Assembly: GCA_024643325.1 (NCBI GenBank)
Contig: JAHEND010000003.1
Location: 1 to 64,000 of the forward strand
Length of the DNA: 64,000 nt
Direction: 5' to 3'
Source: Sediminicola sp.
GTDB taxonomy: Bacteria > Bacteroidota > Bacteroidia > Flavobacteriales > Flavobacteriaceae
How positions within the stretch are numbered: position 1 is the stretch's first letter; each line of letters begins with the position of its first letter. The position numbers were made by a program, and so were the translations under genes. Below the pieces are notes generated by a model. It had not been told where the DNA came from, did not search any database, and saw nothing but the letters and a program-made list of their open reading frames with translations. This document shows, in pieces, positions 18,235-27,869 of this stretch.

Positions 18235-19266
18235 TTAATCTCTGGGTTTGTATTCTTTAACGGCTTCTATAAATGCGCCTGCATTTTCTAGTGGAATATT
18301 TGGCAATATACCGTGTCCTAAGTTCACAATATAGCGGTCTTTTCCAAAAGCGTCTATCATTTCATTTACCATTTTTTTGATGGTCTTGGGCGGAGACATG
18401 AGTCTTGAAGGATCAAAATTTCCTTGAAGGGTAATCTTACCACCAGATAAGTATCTCGCGTTTTGTGCAGAGCAGGTCCAATCTACCCCTAGGGCAGAAG
18501 CGCCAGATTGAGACATTTCTCTCAGGGCAAACCAGCAGCCTTTTCCAAAGGCAATCACGGGTGCCTCTTCTTTTAAGGCGTCTATTATTTGTTGGATGTA
18601 TTGCCATGAAAATTCCTGATAATCGGTGGGAGACAACATACCGCCCCAAGAGTCAAATACCTGAACGGCATTAACCCCTGCAGCCACTTTTGCTTTTAAA
18701 TAGGCTATAGTTGTATCCGTAATTTTCTGTAATAAAGTATGTGCGGCTATAGGCTGGGTAAAACAAAACTCTTTGGCTTTGTCAAAGTTTTTACTTCCTT
18801 GGCCTTGTACGCAATAACATAGAATGGTCCATGGAGAGCCTGCAAAGCCAATGAGTGGCACCTCATCGTTGAGCTTTTCCTTGGTCATTTTAATGGCTTC
18901 CATCACATAGCCCAAGCTTTCTTGAATGTCTGGAACAATCACCTGATCTACCCCTTTTTGATCGCGAATAGGGTGGGGTAAATAGGGCCCAAAGTTGGGC
19001 TTCATTTCTACCTCAATATTCATGGCCTGTGGGATCACTAAAATGTCTGAAAACAAAATAGCGGCATCCATCCCGTAACGCCTAATAGGCTGTACGGTAA
19101 TTTCAGAAGCCAACTCAGGGGTTTGGCAACGGGTAAAAAAATCGTATTTTTCCTTGAGTTCCATAAACTCTGGAAGGTACCTTCCTGCCTGACGCATCAT
19201 CCAGACCGGTGGTCTAGTTACGGTTTCACCTCTGAGGGCTTTTAAGAATAAGTCATTCTTTATCAT
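18235..19266 (-). CDS. hemE: Uroporphyrinogen III decarboxylase
   Basis: 343 residues from ATG 19264-19266 ([14 protein letters not shown]). A longer in-frame start inside hemD is rejected because the extension is unlike the family. Decarboxylates the four acetate side chains to give coproporphyrinogen III. Signature motifs: [49 protein letters not shown], and [11 protein letters not shown]. It is separated from hemD by 103 bp, the largest gap in the operon. That gap holds a short GCCC-N7-GGGC hairpin just after the hemD stop. Confidence 0.96.
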   Translation of the reverse strand: MIKNDLFLKALRGETVTRPPVWMMRQAGRYLPEFMELKEKYDFFTRCQTPELASEITVQPIRRYGMDAAILFSDILVIPQAMNIEVEMKPNFGPYLPHPIRDQKGVDQVIVPDIQESLGYVMEAIKMTKEKLNDEVPLIGFAGSPWTILCYCVQGQGSKNFDKAKEFCFTQPIAAHTLLQKITDTTIAYLKAKVAAGVNAVQVFDSWGGMLSPTDYQEFSWQYIQQIIDALKEEAPVIAFGKGCWFALREMSQSGASALGVDWTCSAQNARYLSGGKITLQGNFDPSRLMSPPKTIKKMVNEMIDAFGKDRYIVNLGHGILPNIPLENAGAFIEAVKEYKPRD

Positions 19267-19369
19267 GGGGTCTATTTTATGGCAATTAATATCGCTATTT
19301 CTGTGTTGCTTGCTATTTAGGTTGTTTTTTGCTTTTCTCTGTACTGATTTAAAGGCCCATTGATCGGGC

Positions 19370-20089
19370 TTAGCACTTGTCTTTTTTGGGATAATGTGCC
19401 CGAAGCGCACTTAACATATGGGCAAAACTCGGCTTCTTAGCCACAGCATACTGCTTGGTATATTCCGCTATTGCCTGAGCCGTAGTAGGGCCAATAGCCA
19501 CCACAAAGGCGTCTCCTATTTTATTTTTATTGGTAAAAGCGGCTACACCACTGGGACTGTAAAAGAAGAGGGCTTCAAAAGGACGGTCAAAAGCCTTTTC
19601 TACTCCATTTGTTTCATATACAATACGAATGTTTAAAGGCAGTTTTGCTGCCGCAAAAGCTTCTGGTAAAGTAGGTAAATGTAAATTACCGCAGAAGTAA
19701 TACATGGGAACCTTATCCTGTTCAGAAACCACTTCCTTGAGCCCCTTAGCTGTAGAAAAAAGCAGTTCTTTTAGAGCCATTGCACTGTCTGCTACTGCGA
19801 GTACCACTATCCCTTTTTTTCTGAGTTTTTGGGCAGAGCGCTCACCTACACAATACACCCCTTCTAGCATAGGCAAAGCCGTAGAAAGGTGTTCGTGAGA
19901 CAGGAAAGCTGCTACTGCATTTTGGCTGGTAAAAATTCCTTTGAATGGCGCCGCTGGCATGTCAAAACGAAGAGGTTCTGCCACCACTGCATTGTAAGAC
20001 TGCACCGAAAATCCAGCTGCGAGCAGTCTAGACCGCTGGGCGGGCTGCAAGACTTTTGTGCTGAGTAGGGTCGGTGTGGTCATGGTCAT
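19370..20089 (-). CDS. hemD: Uroporphyrinogen III synthase
   Basis: 239 residues, the usual length for this poorly conserved family. Cyclises hydroxymethylbilane with inversion of ring D. Recognised by position plus features: TSQNAVAAF near residue 60, [15 protein letters not shown] near 85, [10 protein letters not shown] near 180 and [13 protein letters not shown] near 205. Its ATG overlaps the hemC stop (TAATG), so translation is probably coupled to the enzyme that makes its unstable substrate. Confidence 0.9.
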   Translation of the reverse strand: MTMTTPTLLSTKVLQPAQRSRLLAAGFSVQSYNAVVAEPLRFDMPAAPFKGIFTSQNAVAAFLSHEHLSTALPMLEGVYCVGERSAQKLRKKGIVVLAVADSAMALKELLFSTAKGLKEVVSEQDKVPMYYFCGNLHLPTLPEAFAAAKLPLNIRIVYETNGVEKAFDRPFEALFFYSPSGVAAFTNKNKIGDAFVVAIGPTTAQAIAEYTKQYAVAKKPSFAHMLSALRAHYPKKDKC

Positions 20090-21006
20090 TAATTCGTTCC
20101 TAGAGTCTTTTTTATATCTGCCATAAGGGCTTTGCCGCCTTGGCTTAGTATTTTTTGGGCCATTTTTCTGCCGTATCCTGGCGCCTGGTCTAAGGGTACG
20201 AAAGTGTTGGTTTCTATATGCTGCTTACCGTCTAAACTGTGTAATACGCCTATAAAGTGCAGTTGGTCCTGGGTGGTGGTGGCCAACGCGCCTATGGGCG
20301 CGGTGCAACCGCCTTCTAGTTCGTTTAAAAATTCGCGTTCTATTTGGGTGCAAAGGGCCGTCTGAGGATCGTTTAAAACCGAGAGCTCTTCTAGAAGGGC
20401 GCTGTGAGCGCTTTGCGCTACCACCACCATGGCACCCTGCGCGGGGGCAGGAACCATCCAATCCAAACGCATAGCGTTTTCAGGCAATAGGTCTAGTCGG
20501 GCCAATCCAGCGGCTGCAAAAATGGCGCCACCCCAAGAATTGTTCGCTAATTTTTCTAATCGAGTTTGTACATTTCCCCTAATATCTACCAATTCATGCT
20601 GGGGATATTTGGCGAGCCATTGGGCTTTGCGTCTTAAACTACTGGTGGCTATTTGGAGTCCTGGGGTAGTGAAATCTGGAGTTTTGTGCACTAGGACGTC
20701 GGCCGTGGAGGCCCGCTTTAATACGGCAGCCTTAGAAATTCCCTTGGCCAATACCGTGGGAACATCTTTATAAGAATGTACCGCTAAGTCTATTTCGTCT
20801 GCCAAAAGGGTCGCATCTAAAGTCTTGGTGAACACCCCTGAAACACCCAATTCATAAAGGGGCTTGTCTAGTTTTAAATCTCCCAAGGATTTTACCGGGA
20901 TGAGCTCGCTTTGAATACCATGAACGGCCAATTGAGATTGAACTGTCTCTGCCTGCCACATGGCAAGGGCAGAATCTCTAGTGCCTATGCGAAGGGGCTT
21001 AGCCAT
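20089..21006 (-). CDS. hemC: Hydroxymethylbilane synthase (porphobilinogen deaminase)
   Basis: 305 residues. Polymerises four porphobilinogens on a dipyrromethane cofactor. Motifs: RIGTRDSALAMWQ at the N-terminus, HSYKDVPT, IATSSLRRKAQW, VDIRGNVQTRLEKL and the cofactor-binding cysteine in ELEGGCTAPIGA. Overlaps hemA by 8 bp and hemD by the TAATG junction. Confidence 0.97.
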   Translation of the reverse strand: MAKPLRIGTRDSALAMWQAETVQSQLAVHGIQSELIPVKSLGDLKLDKPLYELGVSGVFTKTLDATLLADEIDLAVHSYKDVPTVLAKGISKAAVLKRASTADVLVHKTPDFTTPGLQIATSSLRRKAQWLAKYPQHELVDIRGNVQTRLEKLANNSWGGAIFAAAGLARLDLLPENAMRLDWMVPAPAQGAMVVVAQSAHSALLEELSVLNDPQTALCTQIEREFLNELEGGCTAPIGALATTTQDQLHFIGVLHSLDGKQHIETNTFVPLDQAPGYGRKMAQKILSQGGKALMADIKKTLGTN

Positions 21007-22261
21007 GCGTAGTGGGTTCTTTTAATTGAAACACCGCTTCAATCAGGGCCACACTCTCTTCGGGTTGGTCTTGCACCTCTTTGAGGTGTTCTGCAAATTG
21101 TTTGGTGATTTTTTGGATCATTCTATCCGTGAGCTGCTGGGCCGTCGCGGCGTCAAATTGGGCTGTTTTCTTTTGCATGAAATCCAACTCTTCTGCTTGC
21201 ATACGCTGCAATTTATTTTTGAGGGCTTTAATAACCGGAGAGAATTTTCTGGTCTCTAACCAGGCGTTAAACTCTCCTTCAATATGGGCAATAATGGCTT
21301 TAGCTGCAGGGATGTGTGCGCGTCTTTTTTCTAGGGTACCGTCTGTGATTTGAGATAGCTCATCCAAATGTACTAATGTAACGTTTTCCAGTTCTTGCAC
21401 ATCTGGATCTACGTTTTGTGGAATGGACAAATCTAAGATTAACAACGGCCTATTGTGGTGTATGAGGGCCTTTGAAACTGTGGGTTTTGAAGCGCCTGTA
21501 GCCACTACCAAAATATCTGATTTGCGAATTTCAGCAGGCAAGTCTCCGTAGTCTTTTACAAGAAGGTTAAATTTACCCGCTACTTTTTCTGCGGTATCCT
21601 TGGTCCTATTAATGAGTGTAATATGACTGTTTTTGGTGTGTTTTACCAAATTCTCACAGGTATTGCGCCCTATCTTTCCGGTCCCGAACAACAAGATATT
21701 CTTCTCGGATACGTCTGCGACTTGTTTTAAAATATATTGTACGGAGGCAAACGCTACAGAAGTAGCCCCTGTGGAAATGTCTGTTTCGTTTTTAATACGT
21801 TTGCTCGCCTGAATGACCGAATTGGTTAAACGCTCCATAAATGGATTGGCAACCCCTAATTTTTTGGCGGCTGTAAAGCCTTTCTTAATTTGAGCAATAA
21901 TTTCAAAATCACCCAAAATCTGACTGTCTAAACCAGTCCCCACACAAAATAAATGGTGAATGGCTTCTTTGTTTTTGTGAATATAGGCAACCTCCTGGAA
22001 CGCTTCTATACTTCCGTGAGTGGTGTCGCACAACAAAGATATCAGGGTGAATGGGTCTTGGGCAAAGCCGTATAGCTCTGTTCTATTACAAGTACTTACC
22101 ACCATGAGTGCGTCTAAACCAAGGGTCTTGGCTTCAGAGAGTATTTCTCCCACCTGATGCTCCTGCAGGCTGAATAAACCTCTTGTAGCAGCGTCTGCTT
22201 TCTGGTAGTTTAAGCCTACACAAAAAAAAGATTGGTGTTTAGAAATGTGGTAATCCTTCAT
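20999..22261 (-). CDS. hemA: Glutamyl-tRNA reductase
   Basis: 420 residues from ATG 22259-22261 (MKDYHISKHQSFFCVGLNY). First committed enzyme of the C5 route to 5-aminolevulinate. The nucleophilic cysteine is in VVSTCNRTELYG. The NADPH-binding segment is LLFGTGKIGRNTCENL, and a C-terminal dimerisation helix follows. First gene of hemA-C-D-E-F-B, which holds most of the pathway; hemL, the protoporphyrinogen oxidase and ferrochelatase genes are not in this window. A consensus -7 element lies 35 nt upstream. Confidence 0.96.
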   Translation of the reverse strand: MKDYHISKHQSFFCVGLNYQKADAATRGLFSLQEHQVGEILSEAKTLGLDALMVVSTCNRTELYGFAQDPFTLISLLCDTTHGSIEAFQEVAYIHKNKEAIHHLFCVGTGLDSQILGDFEIIAQIKKGFTAAKKLGVANPFMERLTNSVIQASKRIKNETDISTGATSVAFASVQYILKQVADVSEKNILLFGTGKIGRNTCENLVKHTKNSHITLINRTKDTAEKVAGKFNLLVKDYGDLPAEIRKSDILVVATGASKPTVSKALIHHNRPLLILDLSIPQNVDPDVQELENVTLVHLDELSQITDGTLEKRRAHIPAAKAIIAHIEGEFNAWLETRKFSPVIKALKNKLQRMQAEELDFMQKKTAQFDAATAQQLTDRMIQKITKQFAEHLKEVQDQPEESVALIEAVFQLKEPTTHG

Positions 22262-22296
22262 GCTTTCGCCCAACTTCTTGATTTTCAAACGGAGTA

Positions 22297-22304
22297 CAAA
22301 AGTA
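22297..22304 (-). promoter_or_regulatory. Putative hem operon promoter -7 element
   Basis: Minus strand TACTTTTG, an exact TAnnTTTG match, 35 nt before the hemA ATG. No TTG at the expected -33 distance, which would fit an activator-dependent promoter. Confidence 0.5.
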
Positions 22305-22352
22305 AGCTCACAATAAAGATAAAAATAACGCTAGAGGAACTATTAGTGTCGC

Positions 22353-22370
22353 CTTAGAATTTTTTCTAGG
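22353..22370. promoter_or_regulatory. Dyad TAGAA-N4-TTCTA between hemA and araC
   Basis: An inverted repeat with 5-bp perfect core arms (22355-22359 and 22364-22368), extended by a G-T and a C-G pair. It lies between the divergent -7 elements of hemA and araC and shares its TAGAA...TTCTA core with the stronger dyad at 22434-22460. Candidate operator, possibly for the adjacent AraC regulator. Confidence 0.4.
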
Positions 22371-22399
22371 TATTTTTATTTAAAATACGCCTAGTTTCT

Positions 22400-22407
22400 T
22401 ATTTTTG
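22400..22407 (+). promoter_or_regulatory. Putative araC promoter -7 element
   Basis: TATTTTTG, an exact TAnnTTTG match, 72 nt before the araC ATG. It predicts a long 5' leader that contains the 12-bp dyad at 22434-22460. Confidence 0.5.
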
Positions 22408-22433
22408 TTGGGCTAAGCCTAAGGGTATTGCTT

Positions 22434-22460
22434 TTTTATTTAGAACTATTCTAAATAAAA
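22434..22460. promoter_or_regulatory. Strong 12-bp dyad in the araC leader
   Basis: Perfect inverted repeat with 12-bp arms (22434-22445 and 22449-22460) around a 3-nt centre; the core is TTTAGAA-CTA-TTCTAAA. It ends 19 nt before the araC ATG and downstream of the predicted transcription start. It could be an autoregulatory operator or an RNA hairpin that affects araC translation. There is no T-run after it, so it is not an intrinsic terminator. Confidence 0.55.
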
Positions 22461-22479
22461 TAACGTTTAAAAAACAGGA

Positions 22480-23376
22480 ATGGAAGATAAAAACAACGCG
22501 CTAAGTCCCTTTGAAGAGATCTATTTAGAAGAAGGTTTTTATGTGCTTAAAATACAGAATAACAGTCCTTTACCTCAAAATCTTACCAAGGCCATAGACA
22601 GCACATACATTCAGTTTCACTTCTGTCTCAAAGGCAGTGCAGAATTTCTTTTCAATGAGAGTTCCTATAGCCTTCCGGTGTCTGAGGAACAGTCTTTACT
22701 GTTGTACAACACCCAAAAAGACCTGCCGCTCAACGTGGTGCTTCAGCCCAATGCTTGGATGTTTTCCGTGGTCATGACCCTCAGAAAATTTCACACCCTA
22801 TTTTCCAGAGAGGCCCATATTATTCCTTTTTTAAGTAACGAAAACAAAGACAAGAAATATTACGCACAAGAAGCGGTTTCGCCATCCATTGCCGTGGTGA
22901 TTAGCCAACTCATGTACAACAGTTTGCATTCGAGTATTAAAGATCTCTACATAAAAGCCAAGGTATATGAGCTTATGGCTTTATACTTTAATGTCTCCGA
23001 AGAAGCAGATACTGCCCAATGTCCTTTCTTGGTAGATGAAGACAATTTAAAACGCATTAGAAAGGCCAAAGAAATTGTTGTGGCTAGAATGGCGGAACCT
23101 CCAACCCTAAATGAATTGTCTCAGGAAATTGGCCTCAGCCTCAAAAAACTCAAAGAAGGATTTAAACAAGTGTACGGAGACTCCGTGTACAGTTTTCTAT
23201 TTGACTATAAAATGGAGTACGGGAGAAAATTATTAGTTTCTGGAGCCTATAATGTCAATGAAGTAGGGCTTAAGATTGGTTATTCAACGGCCAGTCATTA
23301 CATAGCCGCTTTTAAAAAAAAATACGGCACTACTCCTAAAAAATATCTTACTGCAGCAGCTGCAAGCGCAGTCTAA
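22480..23376 (+). CDS. AraC-family transcriptional regulator divergent from hemA
   Basis: 298 residues. The N-terminal half is an AraC-type cupin-like sensor (QFHFCLKGSAEFLF). The C-terminal hundred residues carry the two helix-turn-helix motifs: PTLNELSQEIGLSLKKLKEGF and, in the second, VNEVGLKIGYSTASHYIAAFKK, ending KYGTTPKKY. The architecture resembles the PchR-like subgroup, which responds to iron or siderophore ligands. Its position head to head with the heme operon suggests it controls heme synthesis; this is inference from context, not demonstrated. Confidence 0.9.
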   Translation: MEDKNNALSPFEEIYLEEGFYVLKIQNNSPLPQNLTKAIDSTYIQFHFCLKGSAEFLFNESSYSLPVSEEQSLLLYNTQKDLPLNVVLQPNAWMFSVVMTLRKFHTLFSREAHIIPFLSNENKDKKYYAQEAVSPSIAVVISQLMYNSLHSSIKDLYIKAKVYELMALYFNVSEEADTAQCPFLVDEDNLKRIRKAKEIVVARMAEPPTLNELSQEIGLSLKKLKEGFKQVYGDSVYSFLFDYKMEYGRKLLVSGAYNVNEVGLKIGYSTASHYIAAFKKKYGTTPKKYLTAAAASAV

Positions 23377-23402
23377 TCTGGTTACATTTTACATCTATTA
23401 AC

Positions 23403-24188
23403 ATGAAAACCACCATGACTCATCAAAGAATCCTGAACCTTTTTCGCCTATTAAAAACATTACTTATCGCATGCTTTTTCCTTGGCTCCATTGGAACATT
23501 TGCACAAGAAAACAACGCATTAGAGCCTGCGCAGATCCTGGTTTTTACCAAAACAACAGGCTGGAGACACAGCAGTATTGAAGCAGGAGTAAAAGCCCTA
23601 AAAAAATTGGGAGAGAAGGATGGTTTTGAAGTGACCCAAACAGAAGATGCCTTCTCTTTTCATCCAGATAATTTAATAAAATACCAAATGGTATTATTCC
23701 TGAGCACTACGCTAGAAGTCCTTAATGATACGCAGCAAAAAACATTTGAAAATTATATGAGACAAGGTGGTGCGTTTATGGGTATTCACGCAGCAGCAGA
23801 CACCGAATACGAATGGCCATTTTATGGAAAATTAGTGGGGGCATATTTTGAGAGTCACCCCAATAATCCAAATGTGCTTACTGCTCAGATGCGGGTGGTA
23901 GATCCTGAGCACCCAGCGACTAAAAACCTCCCCCTCTCATGGACTAGGGCAGATGAATGGTACAATTACAAAAACATTAACCCAGACATAAAGGTGCTCA
24001 TTAACTTGGAAGAAGATTCTTATAGTGGTGGCACCAATGGTGCAAACCACCCCATTGCCTGGTACCATGAAAGTCTTGGCGGCAGGGCTTTCTATACTGG
24101 CGGCGGCCACACAGAGGCTTCATTTGAGGAAGCCACTTTCTTGGATCACCTCAGCGGCGGCATTGCCTATTGTCTGGGGAGGGATTAA
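23403..24188 (+). CDS. Secreted ThuA-domain protein
   Basis: 261 residues with a signal peptide (residues about 14-36, ending GTFAQ) and one ThuA domain, a class I glutamine amidotransferase-like fold: QILVFTKTTGWRHSSIEAG, VLFLSTTLEVL, GGAFMGIHAAADTEYEWPFYG, HPNNPNV and the C-terminal RAFYTGGGHTEASF. ThuA proteins are linked to sugar (trehalose) utilisation in some bacteria, but many Bacteroidota copies have no known role. Lies 26 bp after araC on the same strand and may be cotranscribed. Confidence 0.87.
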   Translation: MKTTMTHQRILNLFRLLKTLLIACFFLGSIGTFAQENNALEPAQILVFTKTTGWRHSSIEAGVKALKKLGEKDGFEVTQTEDAFSFHPDNLIKYQMVLFLSTTLEVLNDTQQKTFENYMRQGGAFMGIHAAADTEYEWPFYGKLVGAYFESHPNNPNVLTAQMRVVDPEHPATKNLPLSWTRADEWYNYKNINPDIKVLINLEEDSYSGGTNGANHPIAWYHESLGGRAFYTGGGHTEASFEEATFLDHLSGGIAYCLGRD

Positions 24189-24302
24189 AAACTCCTGAGA
24201 CTTTTTGTTTAGTATTTAAGGGAGATATTAATTTATAATTACAACAATTCAGCGGATGCTATTTTTTTTAGGTATAAATAGCTCATTATCCTACCTTAAA
24301 GT

Positions 24303-24333
24303 TTGTTATAACCGGCACCGTGCTGTAAATTTG
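24303..24333 (+). promoter_or_regulatory. sdh operon promoter (TTG-N20-TAAATTTG)
   Basis: A full Bacteroidota-type promoter: TTG at 24303-24305, a 20-nt spacer, and TAAATTTG at 24326-24333, 20 nt before the sdhC ATG. The upstream 24189-24302 stretch is AT-rich with no gene or clear hairpin. Confidence 0.65.
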
Positions 24334-24353
24334 CGTGTAAAATTTTTAAGAAC

Positions 24354-25022
24354 ATGAGTGGAATACCTTCATCATCCATTGCAAGAAAAATAATTATGGC
24401 CCTTTCGGGCTTATTTTTAGTTGTTTTCTTGGGGCAGCATTTCGTGATTAACATCACTTCCGTTATTGCGCCAGACACTTTTAATACCTGGTCTCATTTC
24501 ATGGGATACAATCCTCTAGTTCAATACGCGCTACAACCTGTGCTTATTGGTGGGGTAATTGTACACTTTGTTATGGGCTTTGTTTTAGAAATTCAAAACA
24601 GAAAAGCCCGTGGCGTTCGTTACTTTAAATACAACGGCGGTGCAAACGCCTCTTGGATCTCTAGAAATATGATTATCTCTGGAGCCACTGTATTGGCCTT
24701 CTTATTTGTGCATATGTACGACTTCTGGTTTCATGAAATGGTGTACAAATACGTGGAATTTAGCCCAGAAGACCCTACGCGGTACTACACGGAAACCGTA
24801 GAGAAATTTCACTCTCCTATTAAAACTGGCTTGTATGTAATTTCTTTTGCGCTTTTAGCCCTTCACTTATTGCACGGTTTCGCTTCTTCCTTCCAAACCA
24901 TGGGAGTAAACAACAAATACAGCGCTGCTATAAAAACATTTACCAAAGTATATGCCGTTGCTATCCCATTGGGATTTGCCTTTATTGCCATATACCATCA
25001 TTTAAATCCTATAACGCATTAG
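24354..25022 (+). CDS. sdhC: Succinate dehydrogenase cytochrome b subunit
   Basis: 222 residues with five predicted membrane helices, the single-subunit diheme (class B) type found in Bacteroidota and in Wolinella fumarate reductase. Candidate heme-ligand histidines lie in [33 protein letters not shown] and [13 protein letters not shown]. Anchors SdhAB and passes electrons to the quinone, probably menaquinone in this lineage. First gene of sdhCAB. Confidence 0.94.
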   Translation: MSGIPSSSIARKIIMALSGLFLVVFLGQHFVINITSVIAPDTFNTWSHFMGYNPLVQYALQPVLIGGVIVHFVMGFVLEIQNRKARGVRYFKYNGGANASWISRNMIISGATVLAFLFVHMYDFWFHEMVYKYVEFSPEDPTRYYTETVEKFHSPIKTGLYVISFALLALHLLHGFASSFQTMGVNNKYSAAIKTFTKVYAVAIPLGFAFIAIYHHLNPITH

Positions 25023-25026
25023 CCTT

Positions 25027-27030
25027 ATGAGTGTACTAGATTCGAAAGTGCCAAAAGGTCCTTTAGACCAAAAATGGACGGCACACAAAAACAAGATTAA
25101 CCTAGTAAACCCAGCCAATAAGCGTAAGATAGACGTGATTGTGGTGGGGACTGGATTGGCCGGTGGAGCCGCTGCGGCATCTCTCGCAGAGCTAGGATAC
25201 AATGTAAAAACATTTTGCTACCAAGATTCTCCCAGACGTGCGCATTCCATTGCAGCACAAGGAGGGATTAACGCATCTAAAAACTACCAAGGAGACGGAG
25301 ATTCCAACTACCGTTTGTTTTATGACACTATTAAAGGAGGAGATTACCGCTCTAGAGAGGCCAACGTGTACCGTTTGGCAGAAGTGTCTGGAAATATTAT
25401 TGACCAGTGTGTGGCACAAGGAGTTCCTTTTGCCCGTGAATACGGCGGTCAATTAGACAACCGTTCTTTTGGAGGGGTATTAGTATCTAGAACCTTCTAC
25501 GCGAAGGGACAAACAGGACAACAACTTTTGTTGGGTGCTTACTCTGCGATGAACCGTCAGATTAACCGCGGTAAAATAACGCCTTATAACCGCCATGAAA
25601 TGCTAGACCTAGTCTTAGTAGATGGTAAGGCAAGAGGGATTATTGCCAGAGACTTAGTCACTGGAGCCATTGAGCGTCATTCTGCACATGCTGTAGTGTT
25701 GGCTTCTGGAGGATATGGAAACGTTTTCTACCTATCTACCAATGCTATGGGATCTAATGTAATGGCTGCTTGGCGCGCACACAGAAGAGGGGCTTATTTT
25801 GCCAACCCTTGTTTTACACAAATTCACCCTACCTGTATTCCTGTCTCTGGAGACCACCAGTCTAAGCTTACGCTCATGTCTGAGTCTCTCAGAAATGACG
25901 GACGTATCTGGGTTCCCACTAAAAAAGAAGATGCAGAGGCCATTAGAGCAGGTAAACTAAAGCCTACTCAAATTGCAGAAGCAGACAGGGATTATTTCTT
26001 AGAAAGACGTTATCCTGCTTTTGGAAACTTAGTGCCAAGAGATGTAGCTTCCAGAGCAGCCAAAGAGCGTTGTGACGCTGGATTTGGAGTAAATAAAACA
26101 GGAGAAGCCGTGTATTTAGACTTTGATGCAGCCATAATGCGTTACGGAAAAGAGAAAGCACTTATCTCAGGACAAAAAGACGCTTCTGATTCAGAAGTAA
26201 GGGTGCTTGGAGAAGAAATTATTGCCGCTAAATACGGTAACCTGTTCCAGATGTACGAGAAGATCGTAGATGAGAACCCATACAAAACCCCTATGATGAT
26301 TTACCCAGCAGTACACTATACTATGGGTGGCCTTTGGGTTGATTATAACTTACAAACCACCATTCCTGGTTGTTTTGCCGCTGGAGAAGCCAACTTTAGT
26401 GACCACGGTGCCAACCGACTTGGGGCTTCTGCCCTAATGCAAGGACTGGCAGACGGTTACTTTGTATTGCCTTCTACAATTGGAAACTACTTAGCAGACG
26501 ACATTGCTACAGGAACTATCCCTACGGACAGCCCTGAATTCGAAGCCGCTGAAAAAGAAGTCATGGATAGAATGGCTAAAATGAAAGCTGGAAAAGGACT
26601 GCATTCTGTAGATTACTACCATAAGAAGCTCGGAAAAATCATGTGGAATAAATGTGGGATGTCTAGAAACGAAAAAGAACTCAACGAGGCCATTGAAGAG
26701 ATAGCCGCTTTAAGAGCAGATTTCTGGGAAAACGTAAAAATCCCTGGAGATATAAACACTAAAAACCAAGAGTTAGAGAAAGCAGGCCGTGTAGCAGACT
26801 TTTTAGAACTCGGAGAGTTATTTGCTAAAGATGCCTTAACTAGAAATGAATCTTGTGGTGGGCATTTTAGAGAAGAATATCAAACACCAGAAGGAGAAGC
26901 CCTTAGGGACGACGAAAACTTTAAATTTGTCTCTGCTTGGGAGTACAAAGGTGCGCCTAAAGACGCCGTACTTCACAAAGAAGAATTAGTATACGAAAAT
27001 ATAGAAGTTAAGACCAGAAGCTACAAATAA
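25027..27030 (+). CDS. sdhA: Succinate dehydrogenase flavoprotein subunit
   Basis: 667 residues, long form typical of class B SQR/QFR. The FAD-binding [17 protein letters not shown] lies at about 37-53, and the histidine for covalent FAD attachment is in [11 protein letters not shown]. Active-site residues are in [10 protein letters not shown] and [11 protein letters not shown], and [20 protein letters not shown] closes the FAD site. Oxidises succinate to fumarate. Starts 4 nt after the sdhC stop. Confidence 0.97.
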   Translation: MSVLDSKVPKGPLDQKWTAHKNKINLVNPANKRKIDVIVVGTGLAGGAAAASLAELGYNVKTFCYQDSPRRAHSIAAQGGINASKNYQGDGDSNYRLFYDTIKGGDYRSREANVYRLAEVSGNIIDQCVAQGVPFAREYGGQLDNRSFGGVLVSRTFYAKGQTGQQLLLGAYSAMNRQINRGKITPYNRHEMLDLVLVDGKARGIIARDLVTGAIERHSAHAVVLASGGYGNVFYLSTNAMGSNVMAAWRAHRRGAYFANPCFTQIHPTCIPVSGDHQSKLTLMSESLRNDGRIWVPTKKEDAEAIRAGKLKPTQIAEADRDYFLERRYPAFGNLVPRDVASRAAKERCDAGFGVNKTGEAVYLDFDAAIMRYGKEKALISGQKDASDSEVRVLGEEIIAAKYGNLFQMYEKIVDENPYKTPMMIYPAVHYTMGGLWVDYNLQTTIPGCFAAGEANFSDHGANRLGASALMQGLADGYFVLPSTIGNYLADDIATGTIPTDSPEFEAAEKEVMDRMAKMKAGKGLHSVDYYHKKLGKIMWNKCGMSRNEKELNEAIEEIAALRADFWENVKIPGDINTKNQELEKAGRVADFLELGELFAKDALTRNESCGGHFREEYQTPEGEALRDDENFKFVSAWEYKGAPKDAVLHKEELVYENIEVKTRSYK

Positions 27031-27038
27031 AAAGACCT

Positions 27039-27785
27039 ATGAAGCTCACTTTAAAAATTTGGCGACAAGATAACGCCAACAGCAAAGGAAAAATGCAAAC
27101 CTACTCTATTGAAGGGATTGAGGGAGACATGTCTTTCTTAGAGATGCTAGATGTCTTAAACGAAGGTTTGATCAACAAAGGAGAAACTCCTGTAGAATTT
27201 GACCACGATTGTAGGGAAGGGATCTGCGGATCTTGTTCTTTACAAATCAATGGAGAACCGCACGGTCCAGACCGCATGGTCACTACCTGTCAATTACACA
27301 TGCGTAGCTTTAAAGATGGCGATACCATCGTTATTGAGCCTTTCAGGGCCAAAGCATTCCCAGTGATCAAAGATCTCATTGTAGACCGCTCTGCCTTTGA
27401 CCGTATTCAGCAGTCAGGAGGCTATGTGTCTGTAAATACTTCTGGAAACACCTTAGACGCCAACGCCATTCCAATTAACAAACAAGATGCAGACAGCGCC
27501 TTTGCCGCAGCGGCTTGTATAGGCTGTGGCGCTTGTGTAGCGGCTTGTAAAAACGCTTCTGCCATGTTGTTCACCTCAGCAAAAGTATCTCAGTACGCAC
27601 TCCTTCCTCAAGGGCAGGTAGAGGCTACAGAGCGTGTAGAAAACATGGTGCGCCAAATGGACTTAGAAGGTTTTGGAAATTGCACCAACACAGGGGCCTG
27701 TGAGATAGAATGTCCTAAAGGTATTTCTCTAGAGAACATCGCCCGTTTAAACCGTGAATTCTTAAGTGCAAACATCAAGGGATAA
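27039..27785 (+). CDS. sdhB: Succinate dehydrogenase iron-sulfur subunit
   Basis: 248 residues. The 2Fe-2S domain has [15 protein letters not shown] plus a further Cys in TTCQLH. The C-terminal ferredoxin domain has [13 protein letters not shown] and [14 protein letters not shown] for the 4Fe-4S and 3Fe-4S centres. Links SdhA to SdhC. Last gene of the operon, followed by a strong terminator. Confidence 0.97.
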   Translation: MKLTLKIWRQDNANSKGKMQTYSIEGIEGDMSFLEMLDVLNEGLINKGETPVEFDHDCREGICGSCSLQINGEPHGPDRMVTTCQLHMRSFKDGDTIVIEPFRAKAFPVIKDLIVDRSAFDRIQQSGGYVSVNTSGNTLDANAIPINKQDADSAFAAAACIGCGACVAACKNASAMLFTSAKVSQYALLPQGQVEATERVENMVRQMDLEGFGNCTNTGACEIECPKGISLENIARLNREFLSANIKG

Positions 27786-27823
27786 GATCCTTAGAAATAA
27801 TTTTGAGCTCCGCCCAGAGCTGT

Positions 27824-27859
27824 AAAAAACCCCCTTAGCGAGAGCTAAGGGGTTTTTTA
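27824..27859. terminator. Bidirectional terminator between sdhB and the DUF2202 gene
   Basis: Perfect 9-bp GC-rich stem (CCCCTTAGC at 27831-27839 and its complement at 27844-27852) with a GAGA loop, flanked by six A on the left and six T on the right. It can end both sdhCAB (plus) and the convergent DUF2202 gene (minus). Confidence 0.9.
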
Positions 27860-27869
27860 ATGACTCGTG

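Noticed and set aside
24189-24302. Possible riboswitch or leader RNA upstream of the sdh promoter
   Set aside because: No stable stems or conserved riboswitch core were seen; the region appears to be plain spacer.
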